Below are positions 44,373-53,358 of a DNA stretch of 64,000 nt, in pieces. Made by a program: the position numbers and the translations under genes. Numbering within the stretch: the stretch's first letter is position 1; each line of letters starts with the position of its first letter. This stretch comes from Dyadobacter sp. SG02 (GTDB taxonomy: Bacteria > Bacteroidota > Bacteroidia > Cytophagales > Spirosomataceae). The stretch covers positions 124,001 to 188,000 of the forward strand of contig NZ_FNYL01000001.1 of the NCBI RefSeq assembly GCF_900109045.1, read 5' to 3'. The notes beneath the pieces are model-generated. The model searched no databases. It was not told where the DNA came from and saw only the letters and a list, made by a program, of their open reading frames with translations.

Positions 44373-44783
44373 ATGAATACACACTTCAAAATTCAATCAG
44401 CGATTTTCAAGAGCTGCCTTTTGCTGCCGTTAATCGCGCTGACGATGCTTGCTTGCGGGCATTTAGGCGATCGTACGACCGTAGTGTATGGTAAAGTGTT
44501 CGACGAAAATCAGGTGCCAGTGGACAGCATCTTGGTTCTGCTGAGCGGCTCACGATTGAAGGGCTCGATCGATCTCAAATCAGCTTACACAGATGAGAAT
44601 GGTGACTATGAGATTGCTCTGGAAGTCCCTAGAAAGTTTGGTCACATTACTGTCATAATCCCGTATGGCGACGAAAATCCAATGTTTGGAAAAATATACA
44701 GTCAAGCTACGGATGTACAGGGTCAGCGACCTCCTATGATCGGCAAGAAAACACAATGGGATTTCAAGTTATTAGCTAAATAA
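44373..44783 (+). CDS. small lipoprotein with carboxypeptidase-like regulatory domain, paralogue 2
   Basis: A 136-residue paralogue of the preceding gene, 36 bp downstream. Signal peptide and lipobox (MLAC), then the same HLGDRTTVVYGKVFDENQVP and GSRLKGSIDLKSAYTDENGD core; differences concentrate in the signal peptide and around IIPYGDENPMFGK. Both copies keep open frames and conserved ends (GKKTQWDF), so both appear functional. It is followed by the T9SS lipase-like gene after 26 bp, suggesting one transcript and perhaps one surface complex. Confidence 0.78.
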   Translation: MNTHFKIQSAIFKSCLLLPLIALTMLACGHLGDRTTVVYGKVFDENQVPVDSILVLLSGSRLKGSIDLKSAYTDENGDYEIALEVPRKFGHITVIIPYGDENPMFGKIYSQATDVQGQRPPMIGKKTQWDFKLLAK

Positions 44784-44809
44784 TTTTTTCACTTTAAATA
44801 CATACACCA

Positions 44810-47800
44810 ATGACACATTTCAAAAAATGTGACACAGGAAAGCTATGTCTCTTCCTGGCGTCCGTCCTGTTGTCTTTTCAAACGACTTTTGCACAGGATT
44901 ATCAAGCGTTACGACAAAATGCCCTCGACAAACTGGACCTCTCGGGCCTGGGCAATAAGTTGTTTATGAATGCGGCGGTCACCACGCGGAACGAAATTGA
45001 CTATTTAAAGCAAATCAGTTCCGGCAAGCTTTCGAAACCTGAATCGGTATCGGCAGAAGAATGGCACAACCTCTACGAACGCATCGCCGACGCCGACCTC
45101 CGTGCAAAAAATGCGCATATGCCCTACCTGAAAGATTTGGTGGAGACCAACCTTTCGAAACTGACCCGGAACGATACCATTCCGCTTGGCATTATCGATA
45201 TGGAGGCTGTGTATCTGTCTGAAAAACAGCTCCGATCCAATGAGGATGGAAAAAGAACAGGAAAGCCTGTCGACTTTGCAACTTATACGCCGTTTAGGAT
45301 TTTGTATGCGGCCGCGTTGCGACAGGACGTTTATCAGGCCGAGGTTTGGTTCAAAATCAGCCCCAAACTGCTCATTACCAATCACGCGCAACCGCTCATC
45401 GCAATGGCGATTGACTTTGGCGACGGCAAGGGGTTTACCAATTATTCATTTCAGGAACAACTGATAAAGCACCGTTTTGAAACGGAAGGCAAACATCCGG
45501 TCAAAATAAGGCTCATTGCGGAAAACCGCCACGACGATTTCGAGACGTATGTTGATGTGCGGCAACTGGAACGTATCCCGCCGGCGATGGAATTCCACGT
45601 ATCCGCACCAGCTGCCGTGAGCGACACTTTCCTGCATAATGCTCGGACACAGGTCGTTGGTGCGACCATTCGTATTGTTACGGGCTGCGATGGAATACTC
45701 GATAAAACGGTGATTATCGGGGAAGGTTTTGATTTTGCAAACGATGTGAACCTGGACGAATTGGAAGCAATGTTTCGTGAGCGGTTTTCACAATGGCTAA
45801 GGGAAGGTTTTGACCTGGTATTTATCGATTACGATGATGGAACAGCTGCCATCGAGAATAACGCGCAGGTTATGAAAGCTATCATCCAGCAAATCAATAC
45901 GATCAAGCAAGGCAACGTTGACAACATCGTTTTGGGCGTTTGCATGAGCGGCCTGGTCGCAAGGTACGCATTGCGAAAAATGGAGGTAGATGGAATCGCC
46001 CATCATGTAAGACTCATGATTTGTTACGACACTCCTAACCAGGGCGCTAATGTCCCAGTTGGTCTGACGCAGTTGCTATGGGAATCAAGTCCGACGTTGC
46101 TTACTCAGGTAATCCTGAAATTTTTCGCAAAAACCTGGCGTGATTACTACTACTCGATGACCACGCCAGCAGCAACGCAAATGATGCTCCACTGGGGCGG
46201 TCAGCTTACAGGTGGCGTCGGATCCAAATCGCCCGCGTTTGATGCTTTCCAAACTAGCCTGAATAGTCTAGGTAATGGTGGCTATCCTCAGAATTGCCGG
46301 AATATTGCGATCACACATGGTAGCATGAATGCGCAACATCGCGAACTCTTTGGACTATACAATTATGGCGATCGGATATTGCGAAGCTGGACGCCCTTTG
46401 GCTTGCAAAATAGCAATATCGATGTCCATACGAATGCACTTAATCAAATTAGTAATGTACTTCGGTTTGCAACCTGGGGGATATTTTCAAAAAGGTTGGG
46501 AGTTAGTCTCAATTATAATTCTCCTTTCAACGATGACTTCTTACCTGGTGGACTAACGCCCAGAGTAGTTCCAAATAAGTTATTTTCGAAAACAAAAGAT
46601 TTCACATTTTGCTTCATACCGACGTTTAGTGCGATCGACTATCAGGGACCTTTAAACACGCAAGTACAACGAGAGTTATTGGACCTACATGCAGTCAATG
46701 CCGTAACGGGTCCAGGAAGGCAGACGCCATTTGCTAATATCTACGGTACTGATAACGATACCGAACATATCCGAGCCGGATTTATCCCCTGGACAACCAT
46801 CGGCCAATCCGAAAACCTCCTCGCAGGCGGCACCACCTGCCCGTTGCTTCCCCACCCACCCCAACCAATCATCTCCGTCTACAACGTCTGCTACCCATTC
46901 AAGCAAAGCCGGGTTACCGAGGGAAATACGGCCAATATTTCGGTGTCCCTCGCAACGCCGTCGGGTGGGCAGTACATTCATAACTGGCTGGTACTGCCAA
47001 CGCAACAAGCCTTCACGACCACCGGCGATCAGATCACCTTTCAGGCTGAGCATCCTGGGCAATACCAGGTGATATGCACGCGGACTTACCCGAACCGCCG
47101 GGACCTGGAATCAACGCATGAAGTGACATTTACGGTCACCAATTGCGGCGATCCGCTCGACCTTCCGCAAAACCCGCAGGTACCTCCGCAAATCGATCCG
47201 GACATCAGCATTTTCGACATTTGGGAAGACGATTTCCTGCTCACCACGCCCCAGCCGGATTCGGTGGCGGTGTTTGCACATTATGAAGGCACATTGCCGG
47301 CAATCCTTTACGCCTCCAAAGCCGACGAGACTTTCGTGCCCGCGAGCGAGCTGGAAGCGGCAGGCATGTTCCCGGAATTCGCCCAGCTGTTTGCGGAAGA
47401 AGACCCACGCGACGCCCTGCCCGTAGTACTTACTGCGTTTACCGCTGCGCGTGAGCATAATTCAACGCTTTTAGCCTGGACCACTGCCAGCGAAATCAAC
47501 AGCGACCATTTCGAAATTGAGTGGAGCCCTGACGCGAAAACCTGGCAGAAAATCGGGGAAGTGGCGTGTAACAACACCGGATCGGCTATGACGAACTACT
47601 CATTCATTGACCTTGAAAGTTGCTATGGAATGGCTTATTATCGGTTGAAAATGCTGGACGTCGACAAATCCTTTGCATACAGTCGCATTTGTTCCGTTCA
47701 ATCAGCAAAAGCAGGTTTACTCGCATTTCCCAATCCGATTGAAGCGGACTTGCCGTTCTCGTTGCTCACAGGAGGCAAGAAGCCCGCGAAAATCACCTTC

Positions 47801-47947
47801 TTTGACCTGGCCGGCAAAACCGTCCTGGAATCCGTAAATGTTCCCGAACGAGCACAATTACGGAAGTTGCTGCCGGGCCATTACCTGCTCCGCGTGCTTT
47901 TTACCGACGGCACGACAGCTAATCAACTAGTAATCAAGCGCAACTAA
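44810..47947 (+). CDS. T9SS-exported protein with lipase-like alpha/beta-hydrolase domain carrying Cys at the nucleophile elbow
   Basis: A 1045-residue protein. Signal peptide 1-29 (ending TFAQ). An N-terminal region of about 250 residues is not recognised. From about 290 to 480 an alpha/beta-hydrolase core is seen: a strand with VIIGEGFDF, FIDYDDGTAAIENN, then NIVLGVCMSGLVARYALRKM and CYDTPNQGANVP. The elbow GVCMSG has Cys378 where GxSxG lipases have Ser, and Ser380 where they have Gly. Residues about 690-790 look Ig-like. A module (LPVVLTAFTAAREHNSTLLAW) near 875-960 matches one in the giant T9SS protein, and a sorting domain (AFPNPIEADLPFS) ends the chain. The substrate is unknown. Confidence 0.78.
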   Translation: MTHFKKCDTGKLCLFLASVLLSFQTTFAQDYQALRQNALDKLDLSGLGNKLFMNAAVTTRNEIDYLKQISSGKLSKPESVSAEEWHNLYERIADADLRAKNAHMPYLKDLVETNLSKLTRNDTIPLGIIDMEAVYLSEKQLRSNEDGKRTGKPVDFATYTPFRILYAAALRQDVYQAEVWFKISPKLLITNHAQPLIAMAIDFGDGKGFTNYSFQEQLIKHRFETEGKHPVKIRLIAENRHDDFETYVDVRQLERIPPAMEFHVSAPAAVSDTFLHNARTQVVGATIRIVTGCDGILDKTVIIGEGFDFANDVNLDELEAMFRERFSQWLREGFDLVFIDYDDGTAAIENNAQVMKAIIQQINTIKQGNVDNIVLGVCMSGLVARYALRKMEVDGIAHHVRLMICYDTPNQGANVPVGLTQLLWESSPTLLTQVILKFFAKTWRDYYYSMTTPAATQMMLHWGGQLTGGVGSKSPAFDAFQTSLNSLGNGGYPQNCRNIAITHGSMNAQHRELFGLYNYGDRILRSWTPFGLQNSNIDVHTNALNQISNVLRFATWGIFSKRLGVSLNYNSPFNDDFLPGGLTPRVVPNKLFSKTKDFTFCFIPTFSAIDYQGPLNTQVQRELLDLHAVNAVTGPGRQTPFANIYGTDNDTEHIRAGFIPWTTIGQSENLLAGGTTCPLLPHPPQPIISVYNVCYPFKQSRVTEGNTANISVSLATPSGGQYIHNWLVLPTQQAFTTTGDQITFQAEHPGQYQVICTRTYPNRRDLESTHEVTFTVTNCGDPLDLPQNPQVPPQIDPDISIFDIWEDDFLLTTPQPDSVAVFAHYEGTLPAILYASKADETFVPASELEAAGMFPEFAQLFAEEDPRDALPVVLTAFTAAREHNSTLLAWTTASEINSDHFEIEWSPDAKTWQKIGEVACNNTGSAMTNYSFIDLESCYGMAYYRLKMLDVDKSFAYSRICSVQSAKAGLLAFPNPIEADLPFSLLTGGKKPAKITFFDLAGKTVLESVNVPERAQLRKLLPGHYLLRVLFTDGTTANQLVIKRN

Positions 47948-47976
47948 GTGAAGAAAACGACATTCGGAAGTTGCCC

Positions 47977-48157
47977 CGCGTGAACGCCGCCGGTGCGATA
48001 ACTCCTTCGGATAACCCTTACCAGGTGCCGGTCGGCTTTCCAAAACCCGGTTACCTATCAAAATCTTGCAGATCCCCCCAATAACTACGCCCTCGTGAGG
48101 GACCGTTCAGAAGCCTATTACCTGCCGATCAACGCTACCTATACCGACGATCGGTAA
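47977..48157 (+). pseudogene. decayed remnant of a TonB-receptor 3' end
   Basis: Bases 47977-48039 align without gaps to 43651-43713, the last codons of the Oar-like receptor, with about 49 of 63 identical by my count (RVNAAG.ITPS..PYQV). After a frame change, 48043-48157 reads VTYQNLADPPNNYALVRDRSEA and then a stop, also protein-like. No start or full frame exists. This is best read as the eroded tail of a second receptor copy, left when the 43.9-47.9 kb block was inserted or duplicated. Confidence 0.6.
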
Positions 48158-48162
48158 AAAAC

Positions 48163-48204
48163 TCTTAAAACCCGACCAGTGTATGTTTCCGTATACTGGT
48201 CGGG
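48163..48204 (-). terminator. Rho-independent terminator of the siderophore receptor gene
   Basis: CCCGACCAGT (48171-48180) pairs perfectly with ACTGGTCGGG (48195-48204) over a 14-base loop. On the minus strand it is followed by TTTTAAGAGTTTTTT. It lies 11 bp past the stop of the minus-strand receptor. Confidence 0.85.
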
Positions 48205-48214
48205 GTTCCGAAAT

Positions 48215-50803
48215 TTAAAACTTCAAAGCCACACCCGCCATCACATTCGCGGGCTTCTGCGGGCTGCCGTCGCTGAGCCAGTATTTTTCATCCAAAAGGT
48301 TATCCCCTTTGAGGCTAATGCGGAAACGCGGCTGGTCGTAAAACAAGGTTGCATTTACCAGCGTGTAGGAAGGTATGGTAAATGTATTTGCTGAATTGAA
48401 ATAAGATTCGGAAACACGATAACCGCCCGCGCCAATTCCGAAACCACGTAAACCGCCGCCGGGAAACTGGTAGCTCACCCACAGGTTAGCTGTATTTTTA
48501 GGCGTTGAAACAGCCCGTTTTCCAGCCACAGCTTCGGCTGCGCGGCGGAATTCGTTGTCATTATAGCCATAACCCATTACGATGTTCAACCCTCTTACCG
48601 GACTTGCTATCAACTCGGCTTCGATGCCTTTACTCTGCTGGGTACCATCCTGAACGGTGAAGTTCTGGTTGTTGATCGTTTTCAAATAGGTCGAGTTTTT
48701 GACAGCAATATCATAGTAGCTGATGGTTGCACTAAGCTTGTTTCCCAACAGATTAACTTTCGCTCCCACTTCCCACTGGTTGGCTTGCTGCGGTTTAAAA
48801 TTAGATACGGTTCCGTCGGGCTGGCTCGCGGCAGGGATGTTTTTGAAACCATTCATATAGTTTGCAAAAAGCGAAATGCGCTCGGGCAACGGCTGATACA
48901 CAATGCCTAGTTTGGGTGAAAGTGCGGTCTGTTTGTAATCGCCTGTGGTAATGCCTGTCAGGCTATTCAGTGTGCCATTGTTTACAAAACGGTCGACTCG
49001 CAGGCTTAGCAATACCATGAGCTGCCGCGTGAAATTGATCATGTCGGAGGCGTAAGCACTGTAAGAATATTGCTTGTTAATAGACTCCGGCGCATTCAGT
49101 CTGGTAAACAATGTCTGGATCTGATCGTTATCCAGCGAGCGGCTTGCTTTGTTGATATTGACCGTATCGAGCGTGACCACGCCGTAGTGCATGTGGCGGT
49201 ATTGCGTCAGATAATCTACGCCTAGCAAAAGCCGGTTACGGATCGGACCGACATTGAAATCACCGATGAAATTCTGCTGGATCTGTTTCCGGCCCCATTT
49301 GTCGGGAAACCACACACTCACCTGCCTACGGATGGTGGAATCGGTCATCCAGGTGTAATTGAACTGGTTGAAATGATCGTAAGTACCGAGCGACCACGCA
49401 TAGTTGGTTTGCGAAGTCCAGTTTTCCGACAATTTATATTCCGCCTGAAAATACACATTATTAGAGGCCTGGATCGAGTTTGCCGAGTTGTCGATCAATG
49501 AGCGTTTGTAGCCCAGTTTCAGTTCATCGAGCGCCTTGGCTTTTACACCGGAACCGATCGTCAGCAACGTTGCCGAGGTCGCTTTCGCAGTCTGGATGTC
49601 GGCATTCAGGTTCAATGTCAGGCGGTCGGAGGCTTTGTAGGTGAAGCTTGGCGCAATGGCTGTCGTGTGTGAAAAACCCTGGTCCTGAAACGAGTTCTCC
49701 TTCTGCGCAGCCGCATTAAACCGGAAAAGCAGCGTCTTGTCGCGATTGACAGGCGTATTGACGTCCACCGCAAAGCGGCTAAGGTCGTTGCTGCCCGTAA
49801 AATAGGAAACCTCGCCGCCCAATTTTTCAAACGGCTTTTTAGTCACATAATTGACCAACCCATTGAACGACACCATCGCCGACCCGAACAACGTGCTTGA
49901 AGGGCCGCGGATCACTTCCACGCGCTCCACAATCGCCGGGTCGATACCGGTTTTCAAAAAGGTCGCCATCCCGTTGCGCAAGTTGTCCCCCGACTGAAAC
50001 CCTCGCGATATGAAAGCAGGCATACCCGCGCCTGTACGCGTGGACGTCGCGCCAGGCACATTGCGGAATGACTCTTCCAGTCGTGTAATCATCTGTTCGT
50101 TCATCAACTCCTTGCCTACCACGCTGTAAACCTGCGGGTTTTCGAGGTTTTTGAGCGGCAATCTTGCCACATAGTCACTTTCCTTGTTCCCGAATTTATT
50201 CGCGGCACCGGTCACAACCAACTCCTGCAAAGTTTTGCTGTCTTCGTTCAGTGAAACATCCGGTAATGTCACGGTCTGGTCTGCAAGTACCTCCACTTCC
50301 TGCTCGATGGCCTCGTAGCCCAGCAGCTGGATCACCACTACCTGCTTTCCGGCAGGCACGTTCTTTACCAGATAATCTCCACGGGTATCCGTTTGTGCTC
50401 CTTTTCCTGTTCGTTTTACCAAAATATTTACAAATTCCGCAGCCTGCCCGTCCGATGTGCGAACCGCGCCTTTCACATTTCCACGCCCTTCTGTTCTGGC
50501 GAGTATCAGGATTTTATTGCCCTGCACTTTCAGGCGATCGGCAGCCTCGCCGATCAGTTGCGTAAGCACCTCTTTTACAGTCACATCTCTGACGTTCAAC
50601 GAAACCCTGCGATTGGCATCCAGGTAAGTGCCGCTATAAGAAAATGTGCATTGTGCCTGCTCTCCCACGGCGGCCAGCGCATCGCTTAACGCGATTTGAT
50701 CGAATGAAATAGTGATCCGCTTGTCGAGCACAGATCTTACCTGCGCATGCAGCATAAGCGGGATGGCCAGCATTAGCACAGCCAGTTTGAATAGGGTTTT
50801 CAT
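48215..50803 (-). CDS. FecA-type TonB-dependent siderophore receptor with STN signalling domain
   Basis: An 862-residue outer-membrane receptor. After the signal peptide (1-20) comes a secretin/TonB short N-terminal (STN) domain (about 25-100; ITISFDQIALSDALAAVGEQ), which contacts FecR. A carboxypeptidase-regulatory domain (about 108-190), a plug (TSTRTGAGMPAFISRGFQSG, VEVIRGPSSTLFGSAM) and a siderophore-type barrel (GLRGFGIGAGGYRVSESYFN) follow, ending PANVMAGVALKF. Genes for a FecR anti-sigma factor and an ECF sigma factor lie upstream on the same strand, so the full FecIRA-like signalling unit is present. The ferric siderophore is not known. Confidence 0.92.
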   Translation of the reverse strand: MKTLFKLAVLMLAIPLMLHAQVRSVLDKRITISFDQIALSDALAAVGEQAQCTFSYSGTYLDANRRVSLNVRDVTVKEVLTQLIGEAADRLKVQGNKILILARTEGRGNVKGAVRTSDGQAAEFVNILVKRTGKGAQTDTRGDYLVKNVPAGKQVVVIQLLGYEAIEQEVEVLADQTVTLPDVSLNEDSKTLQELVVTGAANKFGNKESDYVARLPLKNLENPQVYSVVGKELMNEQMITRLEESFRNVPGATSTRTGAGMPAFISRGFQSGDNLRNGMATFLKTGIDPAIVERVEVIRGPSSTLFGSAMVSFNGLVNYVTKKPFEKLGGEVSYFTGSNDLSRFAVDVNTPVNRDKTLLFRFNAAAQKENSFQDQGFSHTTAIAPSFTYKASDRLTLNLNADIQTAKATSATLLTIGSGVKAKALDELKLGYKRSLIDNSANSIQASNNVYFQAEYKLSENWTSQTNYAWSLGTYDHFNQFNYTWMTDSTIRRQVSVWFPDKWGRKQIQQNFIGDFNVGPIRNRLLLGVDYLTQYRHMHYGVVTLDTVNINKASRSLDNDQIQTLFTRLNAPESINKQYSYSAYASDMINFTRQLMVLLSLRVDRFVNNGTLNSLTGITTGDYKQTALSPKLGIVYQPLPERISLFANYMNGFKNIPAASQPDGTVSNFKPQQANQWEVGAKVNLLGNKLSATISYYDIAVKNSTYLKTINNQNFTVQDGTQQSKGIEAELIASPVRGLNIVMGYGYNDNEFRRAAEAVAGKRAVSTPKNTANLWVSYQFPGGGLRGFGIGAGGYRVSESYFNSANTFTIPSYTLVNATLFYDQPRFRISLKGDNLLDEKYWLSDGSPQKPANVMAGVALKF

Positions 50804-50962
50804 TAATTTTGTTTCAATGTTTGATTAATTCTTTCAATGAGAGTTGTTGGACACAGGCCTGGGTGCAAGTTTGCGAGACGGAACGCCCGGGCCTTTTTAT
50901 TGGCTGTCCTCGGGGTTGATCAGGGAGGATTTACTTTCATAAACTATTGGGTAGCGATTGAT

Positions 50963-51925
50963 TTATTGAATAATGAGCTGCTTTCCCTGTTGGGTGCAGG
51001 TAAATTTCATTGCCGACGACATATCGTTCAGGATGGTCTGTAAGGAAGGATTTTCATAAGTACCGGTAAAAATGACGTTTTTCAATGCCGGATTGCGGAT
51101 CACGACGTCGATGCCATACCACCGTTCCAGTACCACTGTTATTTCGGATAATCGGCTATCGCGGAAAGTCAGCCTGTTCTGCTTCCAGCCCCCGTACACC
51201 CCTGCGTAAACATTCCGGTTGATCAATGCACCCGAAGCCACATTAAACGATGCCAGTTGGTTGGCCGTCAGCACGACTTGCTTTTCAGCCGGACCGAACC
51301 GCACTTTGCCTTCCACTACCACCAGTTCTGTTTCTTCTCCGCGATAAGCTTTGAGGTCAAAAATCGTCCCCAGCACCGTCGTTTCGGTGTTTTCAGTTTG
51401 AATGGTAAATGGCCGCGAAGGATCTTTACTGATTTCGAAGAATGCCTCCCCTGTGAGATAGATGTTTCTGGACGTGTCTGTGAAATGATCCGGAAAACGC
51501 AAATGGCTGCCCGCATTCAGGTACACGAGCGAGCTGTCGGGCAGATAGAATTTCTTCTTTTCTCCCAATGCAGTCCGGATCTTCCGGAAATGAATGGGAG
51601 CAGTTTGCGAAATGCTGTTTCTTATCGAAAATCGATCGTAAGCAAACCATGATAAACCCAGCAAGATTGTAACACTCGCCGCTATACGTGACCATTTCCA
51701 GAAAGGAATACCTCTCCCTGCATTGACCGATCCGTCCGGAAACCCAGATAAATCGCTCAACGCGTTCCATATCCGCGCTTGTACAGCTTTTCGGTCCTTT
51801 CCTTGCAAATAGGATGGCACCTCCCCGGCACCATCGCCGGCGAGCCATTGCAGCACGGCATGTTTCTCCTCCGGACTGCATTGACCGAGGTGGTATTTTT
51901 GAATAAGTTCAGGGGTAACCTGCAT
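50963..51925 (-). CDS. FecR family anti-sigma factor
   Basis: A 320-residue inner-membrane protein. The N-terminal cytoplasmic domain (TPELIQKYHLGQCSPEEKHAVLQWL) binds the sigma factor. One span (about 75-92) is followed by a FecR beta-helical domain (about 110-215; TALGEKKKFYLPDSSLVYLNAGS, VYLTGEAFFEI-type strand, TVLGTIFDLKAY). The C-terminal DUF4974-like domain (KNVIFTGTYENPSLQTILNDM) touches the receptor STN domain. The length is normal for FecR. It lies 93 bp downstream of the sigma gene and about 160 bp upstream of the receptor gene. Confidence 0.93.
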   Translation of the reverse strand: MQVTPELIQKYHLGQCSPEEKHAVLQWLAGDGAGEVPSYLQGKDRKAVQARIWNALSDLSGFPDGSVNAGRGIPFWKWSRIAASVTILLGLSWFAYDRFSIRNSISQTAPIHFRKIRTALGEKKKFYLPDSSLVYLNAGSHLRFPDHFTDTSRNIYLTGEAFFEISKDPSRPFTIQTENTETTVLGTIFDLKAYRGEETELVVVEGKVRFGPAEKQVVLTANQLASFNVASGALINRNVYAGVYGGWKQNRLTFRDSRLSEITVVLERWYGIDVVIRNPALKNVIFTGTYENPSLQTILNDMSSAMKFTCTQQGKQLIIQ

Positions 51926-52018
51926 GGGGTTCGTTTAGGATCGGGAGCATTCCCTATCCATCAGTTGCAGAGCGCCTGCTTATCCCCTACGGCTACCATG
52001 AAAATTTTTGGAAATACT

Positions 52019-52528
52019 TTAACGGTCCACACCAAGATGCAATCTCAAAGTACGCAGCGCTTTGGTAATCTGGTTCTCTACCGTTTTTTCAGAAATCGCC
52101 AGGGAGTGTGCGATCTGCTTGTTGTTCATCCCGTTTTCGCGGCTCATCCTGAAAACCTTCTGGCACTGCTCGGGCAATGCATTCACGATCCGCCCTACCT
52201 GTTCGGTGAGCGCATTGTAATAAACCAGATTCTCGGTATGATTCCCGGCAGCGGATGCCGAGTACGAAATTTCGCGGAGATTACGGGTTTCGATGGCGGT
52301 GTTACGCAAATGCTCGAATGATTTAAGGCGTGCGGCCTTCACCAGGTAGTTTTCAATGCCCGTATCGATGAGCAGGCTATCGCGGCGTTCCCATAACGAC
52401 CGGAAAATATCCTGCACAAGTTCCTCTGCAACAGCGCGATCTCCTACAAAATGGAAGCATATGTCGTACATCCTCTCCCAGTATTCCAGGAAAATCCGTT
52501 CAAAAACGCTTTCATCATTCAGTCGCAT
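52019..52528 (-). CDS. ECF sigma factor, FecI-like
   Basis: A 169-residue sigma factor with region 2 (WERMYDICFHFVGDRAVAEEL, VQDIFRSLWERRDS) and region 4 (LPEQCQKVFRMSRENGMNNKQIAHSL and the SEKTVENQITKAL recognition helix). It is first in the minus-strand unit sigma, FecR, receptor. The 263-bp upstream gap is AT-rich and separates it from the divergent truncated methyltransferase gene. Confidence 0.93.
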   Translation of the reverse strand: MRLNDESVFERIFLEYWERMYDICFHFVGDRAVAEELVQDIFRSLWERRDSLLIDTGIENYLVKAARLKSFEHLRNTAIETRNLREISYSASAAGNHTENLVYYNALTEQVGRIVNALPEQCQKVFRMSRENGMNNKQIAHSLAISEKTVENQITKALRTLRLHLGVDR

Positions 52529-52711
52529 TGATAGTAATCTTATTTAGACCTATTCTAAATGCAAAAATGATTCTTAATGCGTTTAAAATCAAATTTCCTG
52601 CAACTTATTGACAGATTTCTGCGAAATGGACGTTAACGAGGGAACAGATTACACCAATTTTGGGACGGTTTAACCTCTGGTTTGGGCAGTTCATCACAAT
52701 GGTGTTCTGTA

Positions 52712-52727
52712 TGTTGAAGCTTCAACA
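52712..52727. promoter_or_regulatory. perfect 16-bp palindrome upstream of the truncated methyltransferase gene
   Basis: TGTTGAAGCTTCAACA is a perfect inverted repeat, 64 bp before the ATG at 52792 and about 184 bp before the divergent sigma gene. It is a likely operator for a dimeric repressor, possibly of the methyltransferase-like gene. No regulator gene is adjacent. Confidence 0.45.
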
Positions 52728-52791
52728 CTAATTTTAGAGCATGTTTCAATCAGTGGAAGCACGTCTTCCGGAACATTAACTTCATTTAGCC

Positions 52792-53232
52792 ATGAGTACA
52801 ATTGAAATTGAACAAGAGCAGGAAATTACTCCAATCAACATCATCCGGATCGGAACAGGGTTCTGGTCTGCCAAACCATTGCTGACGGCCATCAGGCTGG
52901 GCCTTTTCACTGAACTTGCCTCCGGCCCGCTGTTCGTGTCCGAAATCCGGCAGAAACTACGTCTCCAAAGCCACAGCTCCCTCGACTTCCTCGATGCCCT
53001 CGTAACTTGGGGCATCATCGAGCGCGACGGCAAGGGCTTTACCGCCATTTACCGCAACTCACCCGAAGCCAACACATTCCTGAACCGCCGCAAACCCGAT
53101 TACCTGGGCAATTTGCTGGAAATGGTGAACGATGAAAAATCTTCGCTGGCTGGCAATCTGAAAGAAGTAGTCGGTGAATCCGGCATCCGGAATTCCTGGG
53201 ACTTGAACAGGCTGTTCACGATGGTGGCCTGA
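52792..53232 (+). CDS. O-methyltransferase dimerisation domain only (truncated or standalone)
   Basis: A 146-residue protein matching the N-terminal winged-helix dimerisation domain of plant/bacterial-type O-methyltransferases: INIIRIGTGFWSAKPLLTAIRLGLF, SHSSLDFLDALVTWGIIERDG, YRNSPEANTFLNRRKPDYLG. The roughly 190-residue SAM-binding domain (with its GGGxG motif) is missing; the chain ends NRLFTMVA. A strong terminator follows 18 bp after the stop, so the shortened gene has its own transcript end. It cannot methylate by itself. It could be a degraded gene or a regulator made from the domain. Confidence 0.7.
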   Translation: MSTIEIEQEQEITPINIIRIGTGFWSAKPLLTAIRLGLFTELASGPLFVSEIRQKLRLQSHSSLDFLDALVTWGIIERDGKGFTAIYRNSPEANTFLNRRKPDYLGNLLEMVNDEKSSLAGNLKEVVGESGIRNSWDLNRLFTMVA

Positions 53233-53250
53233 TAGTAAATATACTTAGCC

Positions 53251-53281
53251 CCGGGGAGCAGAAATCTGCTCCCCGGATTTT
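53251..53281 (+). terminator. strong terminator hairpin after the truncated methyltransferase gene
   Basis: CCGGGGAGCAG (53251-53261) pairs perfectly with CTGCTCCCCGG (53266-53276) around a 4-base loop and is followed by ATTTT. The 11-bp GC-rich stem is 18 bp past the stop at 53232. Confidence 0.85.
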
Positions 53282-53358
53282 CGCAATGCTGCTCTGAATT
53301 CCGGTGTATCTATGTAATTTTACAACACAATCCGATATCCAACCGGCACCACGGATTG

